A DNA stretch of 19,159 nucleotides from an uncultured Ruminococcus sp. (GTDB lineage Bacteria; Bacillota; Clostridia; Lachnospirales; Lachnospiraceae), in contig UQKK01000054.1 of the NCBI GenBank assembly GCA_900541505.1, positions 1-19,159 of the forward strand. Reading direction: 5' to 3'. Both the position numbers and the translations under genes were made by a program. Each line of letters begins with the position of its first letter. The first letter of the stretch is position 1. The notes under the pieces were generated by a model that was given only the letters and a program-made list of their open reading frames with translations, did not search any database and was not told where the DNA came from. Positions 13,658 to 19,159 of the stretch are shown in pieces.

Positions 13658-13717
13658 TTTTATTCTATGGAACAACTGAAATTATAGAAAATCCCGATGA
13701 CAGGTGAGTCAAAATGA
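13654..13717 (+). pseudogene. DUF3990 remnant, almost the whole gene deleted, module 2
   Basis: It begins MILFYGTTEIIENPD, the DUF3990 N-terminus, then runs into TGA 13705-13707. The DNA just before the next start (CAGGTGAGTCAAAATGAG) aligns with the end of the module 1 DUF3990 remnant (CAGGTGGAGCGATGAG). So N-terminal codons are joined almost directly to the final codons, with over 130 codons lost. The breakpoint differs from that in module 1. The histidine of YHGT is replaced by FYGT. Confidence 0.6.
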
Positions 13718-13767
13718 GAAATAAAGAAAATCTTGATTATATTTATAAACAAAATTTGGAAGAGTCT
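13714..13767 (+). pseudogene. Second-type DUF3791-like gene, first 18 codons only
   Basis: RNKENLDYIYKQNLEES matches the start of the protein at 9827. After codon 18 the sequence becomes unrelated. The frame runs on to 13938 but the added part is Lys/Arg- then Phe-rich and looks non-coding. It marks the right-hand break of module 2. Confidence 0.6.
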
Positions 13768-13983
13768 GATTGCCCCAGCTTATCAAACCGTAAAAAATGG
13801 AAGTTGAGGAAAAGAAAGAATGAATATAGCAGCAAAATCGTGGTGGATAGAGATAATTTCTTTATCCGCTTTATTTTATACTTTTTGAGCTATCTAAATA
13901 AAGCGTTTTTGCTGTCAAAAAGCACTATATTATTTTAGATAAACAGCAGATAAGGTATACGTGATTTACTCATTTAGTGGCAT
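13768..13983. other. Gene-free stretch between module 2 and the LytTR operon
   Basis: No convincing gene on either strand. It is AT-rich with short inverted pieces (for example GCTGT near 13910 and ACAGC near 13945). It is probably degraded mobile DNA. Confidence 0.4.
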
Positions 13984-14012
13984 TTTACGCACGATTTTGT
14001 ACCTCTTACAAT
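13984..14012 (+). promoter_or_regulatory. Candidate activated promoter of the LytTR operon
   Basis: TTTACG (13984-13989) and TACAAT (14007-14012), spacing 17 bp. The poor -35 box fits a promoter needing an activator such as the LytTR protein itself. A second match (TTGAGA 14020-14025, TATAAT 14042-14047) is closer to consensus but would start transcription inside the ribosome-binding site. Confidence 0.35.
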
Positions 14013-14065
14013 AAAGCAGTTGAGAAAATAATACGAATGATTATAATAACCAAAGGAGGTGCGAT

Positions 14066-14500
14066 ATGGATATTCAGATTATTGAACACATAAAAGAAAC
14101 ATTAAGTGTAATTATTCAGTGTAATAAGATTGATGCCGAAGTAATGAGATTAAAATCGCATATCGAATCATTTGACAATAAATTGTATGCTCAAAAAGAT
14201 GGTACGCAATTTAGGATAATTTTATCAGAAGTATTATACTTTGAATCTGTAGATAATCATACATTTTTATACACGCAGGAAGATGTTATGGAAATCAAAC
14301 AAAGGTTATATGAACTAGAGGAAATTTTATCCGATAAAGACTTTATACGAATTTCAAAGTCACTTATCGTAAACATAAATAAAATCCGCTCCTTAAAACC
14401 AGAGTTAAATCGCACCATTTTAGTAACATTGTGTAATGGAGAGTTATTATATATTTCAAGAAAATATGTGCCGTATGTACGGAAACTATTATCAATATAG
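14066..14500 (+). CDS. LytTR-family DNA-binding regulator
   Basis: A 144-residue protein with no receiver domain. The N-terminal ~45 residues are a helical lead; residues ~46-142 form the LytTR domain (IILSEVLYFESVDNHTFLYT, LYELEEILSDKDFIRISKSL, then IVNINKIRSLKPE and LYISRKYVPYVRKLL). AAAGGAGGTG lies 7 nt before the ATG, the best ribosome-binding site in the region. It is followed by DUF3021, the usual partner: in such pairs the membrane protein holds or inhibits the LytTR regulator, which activates its own operon. The regulated target is not evident beyond the operon. Confidence 0.9.
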   Translation: MDIQIIEHIKETLSVIIQCNKIDAEVMRLKSHIESFDNKLYAQKDGTQFRIILSEVLYFESVDNHTFLYTQEDVMEIKQRLYELEEILSDKDFIRISKSLIVNINKIRSLKPELNRTILVTLCNGELLYISRKYVPYVRKLLSI

Positions 14501-14510
14501 GGGGATAGCA

Positions 14511-14978
14511 ATGAAAAATAACAAAAATGATATCATAAAATTTTTCGTTTGGATGAGAAATGGGATTGCCTTTTGTACGACATGGCTTCTTGTCATCTGG
14601 ATAGCATACTGCAATATTTCCAATCAACAACAAATTTCAGTAAATATGTTAACTAAACTACTGTTTTTTGTGATTGGTGGTGTGTTGATTTTTAATATTC
14701 TTTTTACAAAAGTTTTTATTAAGAATTGGACTTTCACAAAAAGATTAACCTGCTTTATGGTATTGTTTAGCTTATATGAGTGTTTAAACTTTTATTGGAT
14801 TGGATTTTTTAGCGGCATAGGAACATTTATTCAATGGTTAGTTTTTATCGGAATTATATGCATTCTTTATTTTATCTGTATTGCTATATACCAGTGGTAT
14901 AGCAATAAGCAAGGAGAAATTTATACGCAAGCCTTGATGAAGTATCAACAGCAAAGGATAAAAGTAAATGGAAAATAG
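14511..14978 (+). CDS. DUF3021 membrane protein, partner of LytTR
   Basis: A 155-residue protein from ATG 14511, chosen because GGGGATA lies 6 nt before it; the frame is open further upstream inside the LytTR gene. Four hydrophobic segments are seen (about 17-36, 47-68, 77-96 and 102-125). KFFVWMRNGIAFCTTW at the start and the charged tail YTQALMKYQQQRIK are typical of DUF3021. It probably anchors or inhibits the LytTR regulator. It overlaps the next gene by 11 bp. Confidence 0.85.
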   Translation: MKNNKNDIIKFFVWMRNGIAFCTTWLLVIWIAYCNISNQQQISVNMLTKLLFFVIGGVLIFNILFTKVFIKNWTFTKRLTCFMVLFSLYECLNFYWIGFFSGIGTFIQWLVFIGIICILYFICIAIYQWYSNKQGEIYTQALMKYQQQRIKVNGK

Positions 14979-15537
14979 AAAAGAGTTAATATTAACCTTG
15001 CAAGAACTGAGAGAAGATAATATAAGAAAACAAAAAAGAGGATTGCATTTTATTGTTGCTTCTGTTTTCATTTGGGTAGCAGTCTTAGGTATCCATATAT
15101 CCTCGTTTCCGATTATGTCAAAAAATTTATTTACCTTTTGCTGTTCAACGCCATTAGTGCCATTGGCTTTTTTATTCTCGAAAATTTTGAAGATTGATTT
15201 TCAAAATAAAGAAAATCCACTTTCAAGATTGGGGCTGCTAATTTCACTTAATCAAATGATTTATATATTAATTGCTATGTGGGTATATGCGGTTATACCA
15301 GAAAAAATGCTGATGGTTTATGCTATAATTTTTGGAGCACATCTTTTACCATATGGTTGGCTATATCAATCAAAAACATATTATGTTTTTTCTGTATTGA
15401 TACCGATTATTGTATTATTGCTTGGGATATATGCTCCGGCATTTTTTATAGCAGTATTTATGCTTACCACAGAGATTATTTTTTGTATTTTACTGATTAT
15501 CGAAAATAGGAAGGTTGAATGTTATGAAACAAATTAA
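14968..15537 (+). CDS. Multi-pass membrane protein, probably DUF7010 family
   Basis: A 189-residue protein with about six hydrophobic segments. ELREDNIRKQKRGLHFIVAS at the start, NLFTFCCSTPLVPLAFLFSK, then FGAHLLPYGWLYQSK, agree with the DUF7010 family as I remember it. No function is known. The ATG lies inside the DUF3021 gene (11-bp overlap), so it belongs to the LytTR operon and may be its effector. Its 3' end overlaps the broken KTR gene by 14 bp. Confidence 0.6.
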   Translation: MENRKELILTLQELREDNIRKQKRGLHFIVASVFIWVAVLGIHISSFPIMSKNLFTFCCSTPLVPLAFLFSKILKIDFQNKENPLSRLGLLISLNQMIYILIAMWVYAVIPEKMLMVYAIIFGAHLLPYGWLYQSKTYYVFSVLIPIIVLLLGIYAPAFFIAVFMLTTEIIFCILLIIENRKVECYETN

Positions 15538-15666
15538 AGCAGAATGGGTATATTGTTCTGTCTGCGGCAATAAAACCCGTACTTTGATACGAAGAAGATT
15601 CCGTAATGCAAAACTTTCTTCTTTACTGTCCGAAATGTAAGAAGGAAACAATCATCAATGTTCTAT
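15524..15666 (+). pseudogene. Frameshifted and truncated Cys-rich KTR gene
   Basis: The start reads AEWVYCSVCGNKTRTLIR like the intact gene at 18003. Between about 15585 and 15615 it gains one base relative to that gene, so the second CPKC pair is read out of frame and the frame stops early. The DNA still matches the intact copy up to AATCATCAATGTT (about 15660), then breaks off where the island scar begins. The second zinc-knuckle half and the C-terminus are therefore lost. Confidence 0.75.
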
Positions 15667-15918
15667 AAAAGCAGCAGATTGTTATCCAAAACTGTTCAGG
15701 TGGATTCGATGGATTTTCTTTACTCTTTTTATTACTGCAGGTATATATGGATTTCTGTTTGAAAGATAATGTGGCTTATATTCTGCTCTTTACGGTATGC
15801 GTTGGCTACATGATTTATCGATATTATCTGCTTAGTCTAGAAAGAATACAATGACAGAGAATTAAGCGAATGATATAATGTAAGAAAATCAGGACGAGAA
15901 ATTAGAATTTGAATAACA
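15664..15918 (+). repeat. Scar made of three non-adjacent pieces of the first island
   Basis: Three pieces are joined. 15664-15752 matches 8682-8780 (middle of the membrane protein gene, about 90% identity). 15752-15843 matches 9245-9335 (end of the XRE regulator gene). 15844-15918 matches 10969-11039 (promoter segment of the DUF1905 gene). The first junction falls at a shared TTTGA, and the second near a shared AGAAAGA, suggesting deletions at micro-homology. No reading frame survives. The promoter ATGACA-17-TATAAT is kept at 15851-15879. Confidence 0.8.
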
Positions 15919-15924
15919 CAATTT

Positions 15925-15948
15925 TATAGCCTCTTAGCAGAGGTTATA
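15925..15948. repeat. Hairpin after the island scar
   Basis: TATAGCCTCT (15925-15934) pairs with AGAGGTTATA (15939-15948) over 10 bp with one G-U, loop TAGC. No T-run follows. It may lie at the junction with the next mobile element. Confidence 0.4.
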
Positions 15949-16166
15949 GTCTATCAATAAAATCCTCCAAAAGCCTTGAAAATAAAGGATTTATCGCAAT
16001 GTGTTCGCCTTATCCCTTTATATGATTTCACACAAGTTTACTCTCTCCCTGACTGCTTATAAGGGCAAAATCAAGGGAAAGAAAATCCCATAACAAGATA
16101 TAACAGAGTGTGGCAATCGGAGAACTGTGACATATGTGCGAATATATTATAGTGGAGGATTTTTTA
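15949..16166. other. Gene-free stretch before tnpV
   Basis: No gene is seen. It holds an inverted pair AAATCC/GGATTT near 15959-15992 and an inner CCTT/AAGG pair, of the kind found near ends of conjugative elements, but no duplicated end or origin of transfer could be proven within the window. GTGGAGG at its right end is the tnpV ribosome-binding site. Confidence 0.35.
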
Positions 16167-16547
16167 ATGAACAAGTATATTTATGATGAAAGCAATGGTC
16201 TTTGGTATGAACTGCAAAGAGATTATTATATCCCTTGCCTGACCTTACCAGCCGAAAAAGAAAACAAACCTATCGGTTTATGGGGGCAGCGACACAAACG
16301 ATATTTACAGGAACATAAGAGGGCGTTTTACGCCACGCTACTCACAAGTGGCAAGTTGAATGCTTATCTTGCGGATGTCGATAAACAGGCGGAGGAACGC
16401 TTTGAAAGGATTGTAGAACAGATGAAGCAGGCACAGGGTATCACGGAACGCCTAAAGGCGAAAAATGCCTTAGAATGGGTTGGACAGATGAATAACATTC
16501 GGGCTTGTGCTATGGAGATTGTGGAGAGGGAAATTATATTCGCATAA
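16167..16547 (+). CDS. tnpV: TnpV, transposon-encoded accessory protein
   Basis: A 126-residue protein from ATG 16167, chosen for GTGGAGG about 8 nt upstream over an earlier in-frame ATG at 16134. IGLWGQRHKRYLQEHKRAFY, LLTSGKLNAYLADVDKQAEE and EWVGQMNNIRACAMEIVERE are the TnpV signature. TnpV is encoded on Tn4451-type and related clostridial mobilizable elements, usually near a large serine recombinase; its role is not established. No recombinase is in this window. A terminator follows 10 bp after its stop. Confidence 0.85.
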   Translation: MNKYIYDESNGLWYELQRDYYIPCLTLPAEKENKPIGLWGQRHKRYLQEHKRAFYATLLTSGKLNAYLADVDKQAEERFERIVEQMKQAQGITERLKAKNALEWVGQMNNIRACAMEIVEREIIFA

Positions 16548-16556
16548 GTAGACAAG

Positions 16557-16590
16557 GCGGCAGGGAGTAAATTCTCTGTCGCTTATTTTT
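16557..16590 (+). terminator. Terminator of tnpV
   Basis: GCGGCAGGGA (16557-16566) pairs with TCTCTGTCGC (16573-16582) over 10 bp with two G-U pairs, followed by TTATTTTT. Confidence 0.65.
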
Positions 16591-16611
16591 ACTGTATTTT
16601 CGTTACGAAAC

Positions 16612-16640
16612 TTGACAAAAATCTCTCCCTTTATTATAAT
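16612..16640 (+). promoter_or_regulatory. Perfect consensus promoter of the TetR-CPBP-KTR operon
   Basis: TTGACA (16612-16617) and TATAAT (16635-16640) with 17-bp spacing: both boxes and the spacing are ideal. Such a strong promoter would need a repressor, which the first gene supplies. Confidence 0.85.
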
Positions 16641-16643
16641 TTA

Positions 16644-16655
16644 TGTTATATAACA
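16644..16655. promoter_or_regulatory. Probable TetR operator
   Basis: The 12-bp perfect palindrome TGTTATATAACA begins 3 bp after the -10 box, covering the expected transcription start. A repressor dimer here would block initiation. Confidence 0.6.
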
Positions 16656-16686
16656 ATAATTATAAAATGGCGGAGAGGTGAAAAAT

Positions 16687-17250
16687 ATGCCACCAAAGGT
16701 GAAAATTACAAAAGAGATGATTATAGATGCAGCATTTGAGATAGCACGAAGTGAGGGAGCAGAAAATATCAATGCACGAACTGTATCAAAAAAATTAGGC
16801 TGTTCCACTCAACCTGTTATGTATCATTTTAAAACAATAGAGGAATTGAAAAAAACTGTATATGTTAAGGCAGATGAGTATCATTCCGAATATATAACTA
16901 ATATTCAGAGTGAAAATCCGATGAAAGATATTGGACTGAATTATATACGCTTTGCTGAAACAGAAAAAAATTTGTTTCGGTTTCTATTTCAAACAAATGA
17001 GTTTATAGGAAAAAATATTTCTGAGTTGATAAATTCTGAAGAATTACAGCCTATTATAGCTATACTGAGTAAAGAAGTAGAGGTCAATACAGAACAGGCG
17101 AAAACCATTTTCCGTTCATTATTCCTGATTGCACACGGATATGCAAGTATGTTTGCAAATAACGAAATGACCTATGACGAACAGACGATTATATCTGATT
17201 TAGACTTGGTATTTGACGGAACAGTTTATTCATTGAAAGGAGGATTATAA
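16687..17250 (+). CDS. TetR/AcrR-family repressor
   Basis: A 187-residue protein from ATG 16687, preferred over GTG 16678 because GGAGAGGTG is just upstream and would overlap the earlier start. The N-terminal helix-turn-helix spans about 8-53 (ITKEMIIDAAFEIARSEGAE, then TVSKKLGCSTQPVMYHFKTI). The C-terminal helical ligand domain is not assignable to a known effector. It probably represses its own operon through the palindrome at 16644-16655. Its stop overlaps the next ATG, so the protease gene is co-translated. Confidence 0.9.
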   Translation: MPPKVKITKEMIIDAAFEIARSEGAENINARTVSKKLGCSTQPVMYHFKTIEELKKTVYVKADEYHSEYITNIQSENPMKDIGLNYIRFAETEKNLFRFLFQTNEFIGKNISELINSEELQPIIAILSKEVEVNTEQAKTIFRSLFLIAHGYASMFANNEMTYDEQTIISDLDLVFDGTVYSLKGGL

Positions 17251-17993
17251 TGTATCGTTTATATAAGAAAAATGAATTAAATTTCTCATTGGTTTGGATT
17301 ATTTCCTATGTTGTTTTGTTTAGTGTTGCTGACAGCTTTTCTGCTTCGCTTGGCACTGAAAAAATAATTGCTGCACCCGTTGCTATAGTTTTTACATTGC
17401 TTCTTTTAGTTTTTGTGAGTAAACACAACTTAAAAGAAAAATACGGTCTGTGTTCTTTTAATGGAAGCCTTAGAAATTTCTTATATTTTACTCCGCTACT
17501 TCTAATTATGAGTATTAACCTATGGAATGGCGTTACGATGAAGCTGTCTGTTTTAGAAACTGTGTTATATATTTTAAGTATGCTCTGCGTTGGATTCATT
17601 GAAGAAATTATTTTTCGTGGATTTCTGTTCAAAGCATTATACAATGACAATGTAAAGTTGGCGATTGTTATCTCAAGTGTTACTTTTGGAATTGGACATA
17701 TTGTAAACTTACTGAACGGAAAAGATTTAATACCTACACTCTTACAAGTTTGTTATGCAATCGCAATAGGTTTTCTTTTTACAATTATTTTTTACAAAGG
17801 AAAGAGCCTTTTACCGTGTATTATTGCACATAGTTTTGTAAATTCTTCGAGCGTTTTTGCTGTTGAAAATTCTTCAATGAAGTTTCATATTATTTCAAGT
17901 GCAGTATTATGTATTATTAGCTTAAGTTACGCACTGTGGATATTGAAAAAAACAAAACAATTTGATGAATATGAAAATAATGATAGGCGGTGA
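17250..17993 (+). CDS. CPBP-family intramembrane metalloprotease
   Basis: A 247-residue protein with about eight hydrophobic segments. The catalytic motifs of the CPBP/Abi family are complete: FIEEIIFRG gives E118, E119 and R123; FGIGHIVN gives H150; IIAHSFVN gives H194 and N198. The family includes bacteriocin self-immunity proteins and Rce1-like proteases. Control by a TetR repressor inside a mobile element suggests inducible defence against a peptide or envelope stress; that is inference. GGAGG lies 5 nt before the ATG. Low-GC composition matches the TetR gene, and the operon probably entered as a unit. Confidence 0.9.
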   Translation: MYRLYKKNELNFSLVWIISYVVLFSVADSFSASLGTEKIIAAPVAIVFTLLLLVFVSKHNLKEKYGLCSFNGSLRNFLYFTPLLLIMSINLWNGVTMKLSVLETVLYILSMLCVGFIEEIIFRGFLFKALYNDNVKLAIVISSVTFGIGHIVNLLNGKDLIPTLLQVCYAIAIGFLFTIIFYKGKSLLPCIIAHSFVNSSSVFAVENSSMKFHIISSAVLCIISLSYALWILKKTKQFDEYENNDRR

Positions 17994-18002
17994 TGATATT
18001 AT

Positions 18003-18176
18003 ATGCCAACTATTATTTCAGAATGGATATATTGCCTTGTATGCGGCAATAAAACCCGTACTATGATACGGGAAGATACGGAATTAAAAAACTTTCCTCT
18101 CTACTGTCCGAAATGTAAGCAGGAAACAATCATCAATGTTCAGGATATGAAAATTACACTTGCAGACAGTAAATAA
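18003..18176 (+). CDS. Cysteine-rich KTR-domain protein
   Basis: A 57-residue protein with two CxxC pairs, C11/C14 (YCLVCGNKTRT) and C35/C38 (YCPKCKQET), expected to bind one zinc ion. GNKTR is the family hallmark. It starts 10 bp after the protease gene and is the last gene of the TetR operon. KTR genes are frequent cargo of conjugative elements in Firmicutes. A broken copy lies at 15524. Function unknown. Confidence 0.85.
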   Translation: MPTIISEWIYCLVCGNKTRTMIREDTELKNFPLYCPKCKQETIINVQDMKITLADSK

Positions 18177-18184
18177 TTATGTAT

Positions 18185-18221
18185 ACCGCCGCTATGGATA
18201 ACACCATACACGGCGGTTTTT
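18185..18221 (+). terminator. Terminator of the TetR-CPBP-KTR operon
   Basis: ACCGCCG (18185-18191) pairs with CGGCGGT (18211-18217), with an inner TATGG/CCATA stem, followed by T5 (18217-18221). It lies between convergent transcription units. Confidence 0.85.
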
Positions 18222-18227
18222 GAATGC

Positions 18228-19159
18228 CTATCGGCTATCTCTGTCAAAGGATTTCTTACGCTGTCTTTGGGGCGGTTTCTGCTTATTGCGTTCCTGTATC
18301 TCACGCAGATGTTTTAACACGCTTTGCTTTTCGGGCGGTCTGTACTGTGCCTTAGCGGTGGCTGTCGGTTTCCTGCTGACTTGACGTTCCCATTCGGCAA
18401 GGTCACGGTTATATTGTTCTACAACACTTTCCATTTCTCGGAAAGTACGCATAAACGCCTGCACATCGGGATAACCGTCCTCTTTCAGAATATCGGGCAG
18501 CTTATCCAGCTTAACGGAGATTTTCTTTTCCGTCTGCTGTATCTGCTCGGTAATCGTTTTACGCTCGTTGCCCTTGAAAATCCCTTTTGTATCGGCAAGC
18601 TGCGCTCTCAGTTTTGGAAGAATATCGTCTTGTAAATGACGGATTTCCTTTGCCCCCTCATGCGCTTTTATCATCAGGCTTCGCATATGGCGGAACTCTG
18701 CCATATCAATATCAAGTGTAGGCTTGGGCGGCATATCCTTTTCCCTGATAAGGCTTTGCAGAAAATCTTTTGCCTTTGCCACAATCCCACGGAACAGATT
18801 AGGTAACCAGCCTTTGCTCATGATTGACTGACTTGCTTTTTCGTGTATCTCGGTCTGCTTGACTTCTAAAATCTTTGCTTCGGAAATACCCGATAACAAC
18901 GCCATATCCGCTGTCCTGTTCCATTCCTGCCTTGCGGTGTTATCCGCTTCAATCTCGGCGGCTTTGGGATTGTTCTTACCGATTTTCTTGGTGGGAAGAT
19001 AAACGCTGTTCTTATCAAACACCTTTAACTGCTGTTCGGGATCGGAGATATGCCGATTGATAAGGTCGGTGTAAATCTCTTTTAGCTCCCGAAGAAAAGG
19101 CTCACTTTTGAATTTATCATCTTTCACGGTAAAGAGGTGGCTTTCGTAAACCTCGCCCT
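18228..19159 (-). CDS. mobA: MobA/MobL-family relaxase, C-terminal part (5' end outside window)
   Basis: The minus-strand frame is open to the right edge (GEVYESHLF precedes the possible GTG at 19127), so about 310 C-terminal residues of a larger protein are seen. TARQEWNRTADMALLSGIS, KGWLPNLFRGIVAKAKDFLQ, PPKPTLDIDMAEFRHMRSLM and LADTKGIFKGNERKT are typical of MobA/MobL proteins on clostridial mobilizable and conjugative elements. This part is largely helical and coiled; the nicking domain with its Tyr and His residues would lie outside the window. It ends with a very basic tail (QKPPQRQRKK). It is expected to nick the element's origin of transfer. Higher GC than the genes to its left suggests a separate origin. 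Confidence 0.85.
   Translation of the reverse strand, partial: GEVYESHLFTVKDDKFKSEPFLRELKEIYTDLINRHISDPEQQLKVFDKNSVYLPTKKIGKNNPKAAEIEADNTARQEWNRTADMALLSGISEAKILEVKQTEIHEKASQSIMSKGWLPNLFRGIVAKAKDFLQSLIREKDMPPKPTLDIDMAEFRHMRSLMIKAHEGAKEIRHLQDDILPKLRAQLADTKGIFKGNERKTITEQIQQTEKKISVKLDKLPDILKEDGYPDVQAFMRTFREMESVVEQYNRDLAEWERQVSRKPTATAKAQYRPPEKQSVLKHLREIQERNKQKPPQRQRKKSFDRDSR

Noticed and set aside
14020..14047. TTGAGA-16-TATAAT as the LytTR promoter
   Set aside because: Transcription would begin inside the Shine-Dalgarno sequence, so the weaker upstream match is preferred.

Overview
The window looks like the chromosome of a gut Lachnospiraceae-type Firmicute (class Clostridia). The evidence is strong AGGAGG-type ribosome-binding sites, NfnAB, a butanol-dehydrogenase-type iron alcohol dehydrogenase, and accessory families (DUF3791, DUF3990, DUF3784, Cys-rich KTR, TnpV, MobA/MobL) typical of that group. 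The assignment is inferred from gene content only. No rRNA, tRNA or CRISPR array was seen.

Region 1 (1-8474, + strand except one gene) is ordinary core genome. It starts with the 3' end of an iron-containing alcohol dehydrogenase, then nfnA-nfnB (electron-bifurcating NADH-dependent ferredoxin:NADP+ oxidoreductase, with a full set of cluster ligands) and a terminator. Next come an orphan RelB/DinJ antitoxin with an operator in its promoter, an alkD-like DNA repair gene overlapping a PPOX/NimA-like flavoprotein gene, a convergent membrane-anchored FKBP, and a helD-rlmH operon.

Region 2 (8475 to about 15920) is an AT-richer accessory island starting exactly at the 3' end of rlmH. An 18-bp stretch at the end of rlmH (8457-8474) recurs perfectly at 10865-10882, and a short inverted repeat lies just inside both copies. 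This is the layout of staphylococcal SCC elements, which use the same site, but no recombinase gene is visible. The island holds small genes: a membrane protein with a membrane-bound XRE regulator, two DUF3791/DUF3990 modules, DUF1905, two DUF3784 membrane proteins, a metallo-beta-lactamase-fold hydrolase, a membrane protein broken by one stop codon, and a LytTR-DUF3021-DUF7010 operon. All three DUF3990 genes (probable ADP-ribosyltransferase fold) are broken at different points, while the small proteins beside them survive. A 36-bp perfect repeat, a frameshifted KTR gene and a roughly 250-bp scar stitched from three pieces of the first island (15664-15918) show repeated duplication and deletion.

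Region 3 (about 15920-19159) belongs to a mobilizable or conjugative element. It has tnpV, a TetR-CPBP protease-KTR operon behind a perfect consensus promoter with a palindrome just after the -10 box, and the C-terminal part of a MobA/MobL relaxase on the minus strand, running off the right edge.

The best candidates for something undescribed are the rlmH-anchored SCC-like island without a recombinase, and the DUF3791-DUF3990-DUF3791-(156 aa) module, which behaves like a toxin-antitoxin locus in which only the presumed toxin has decayed.
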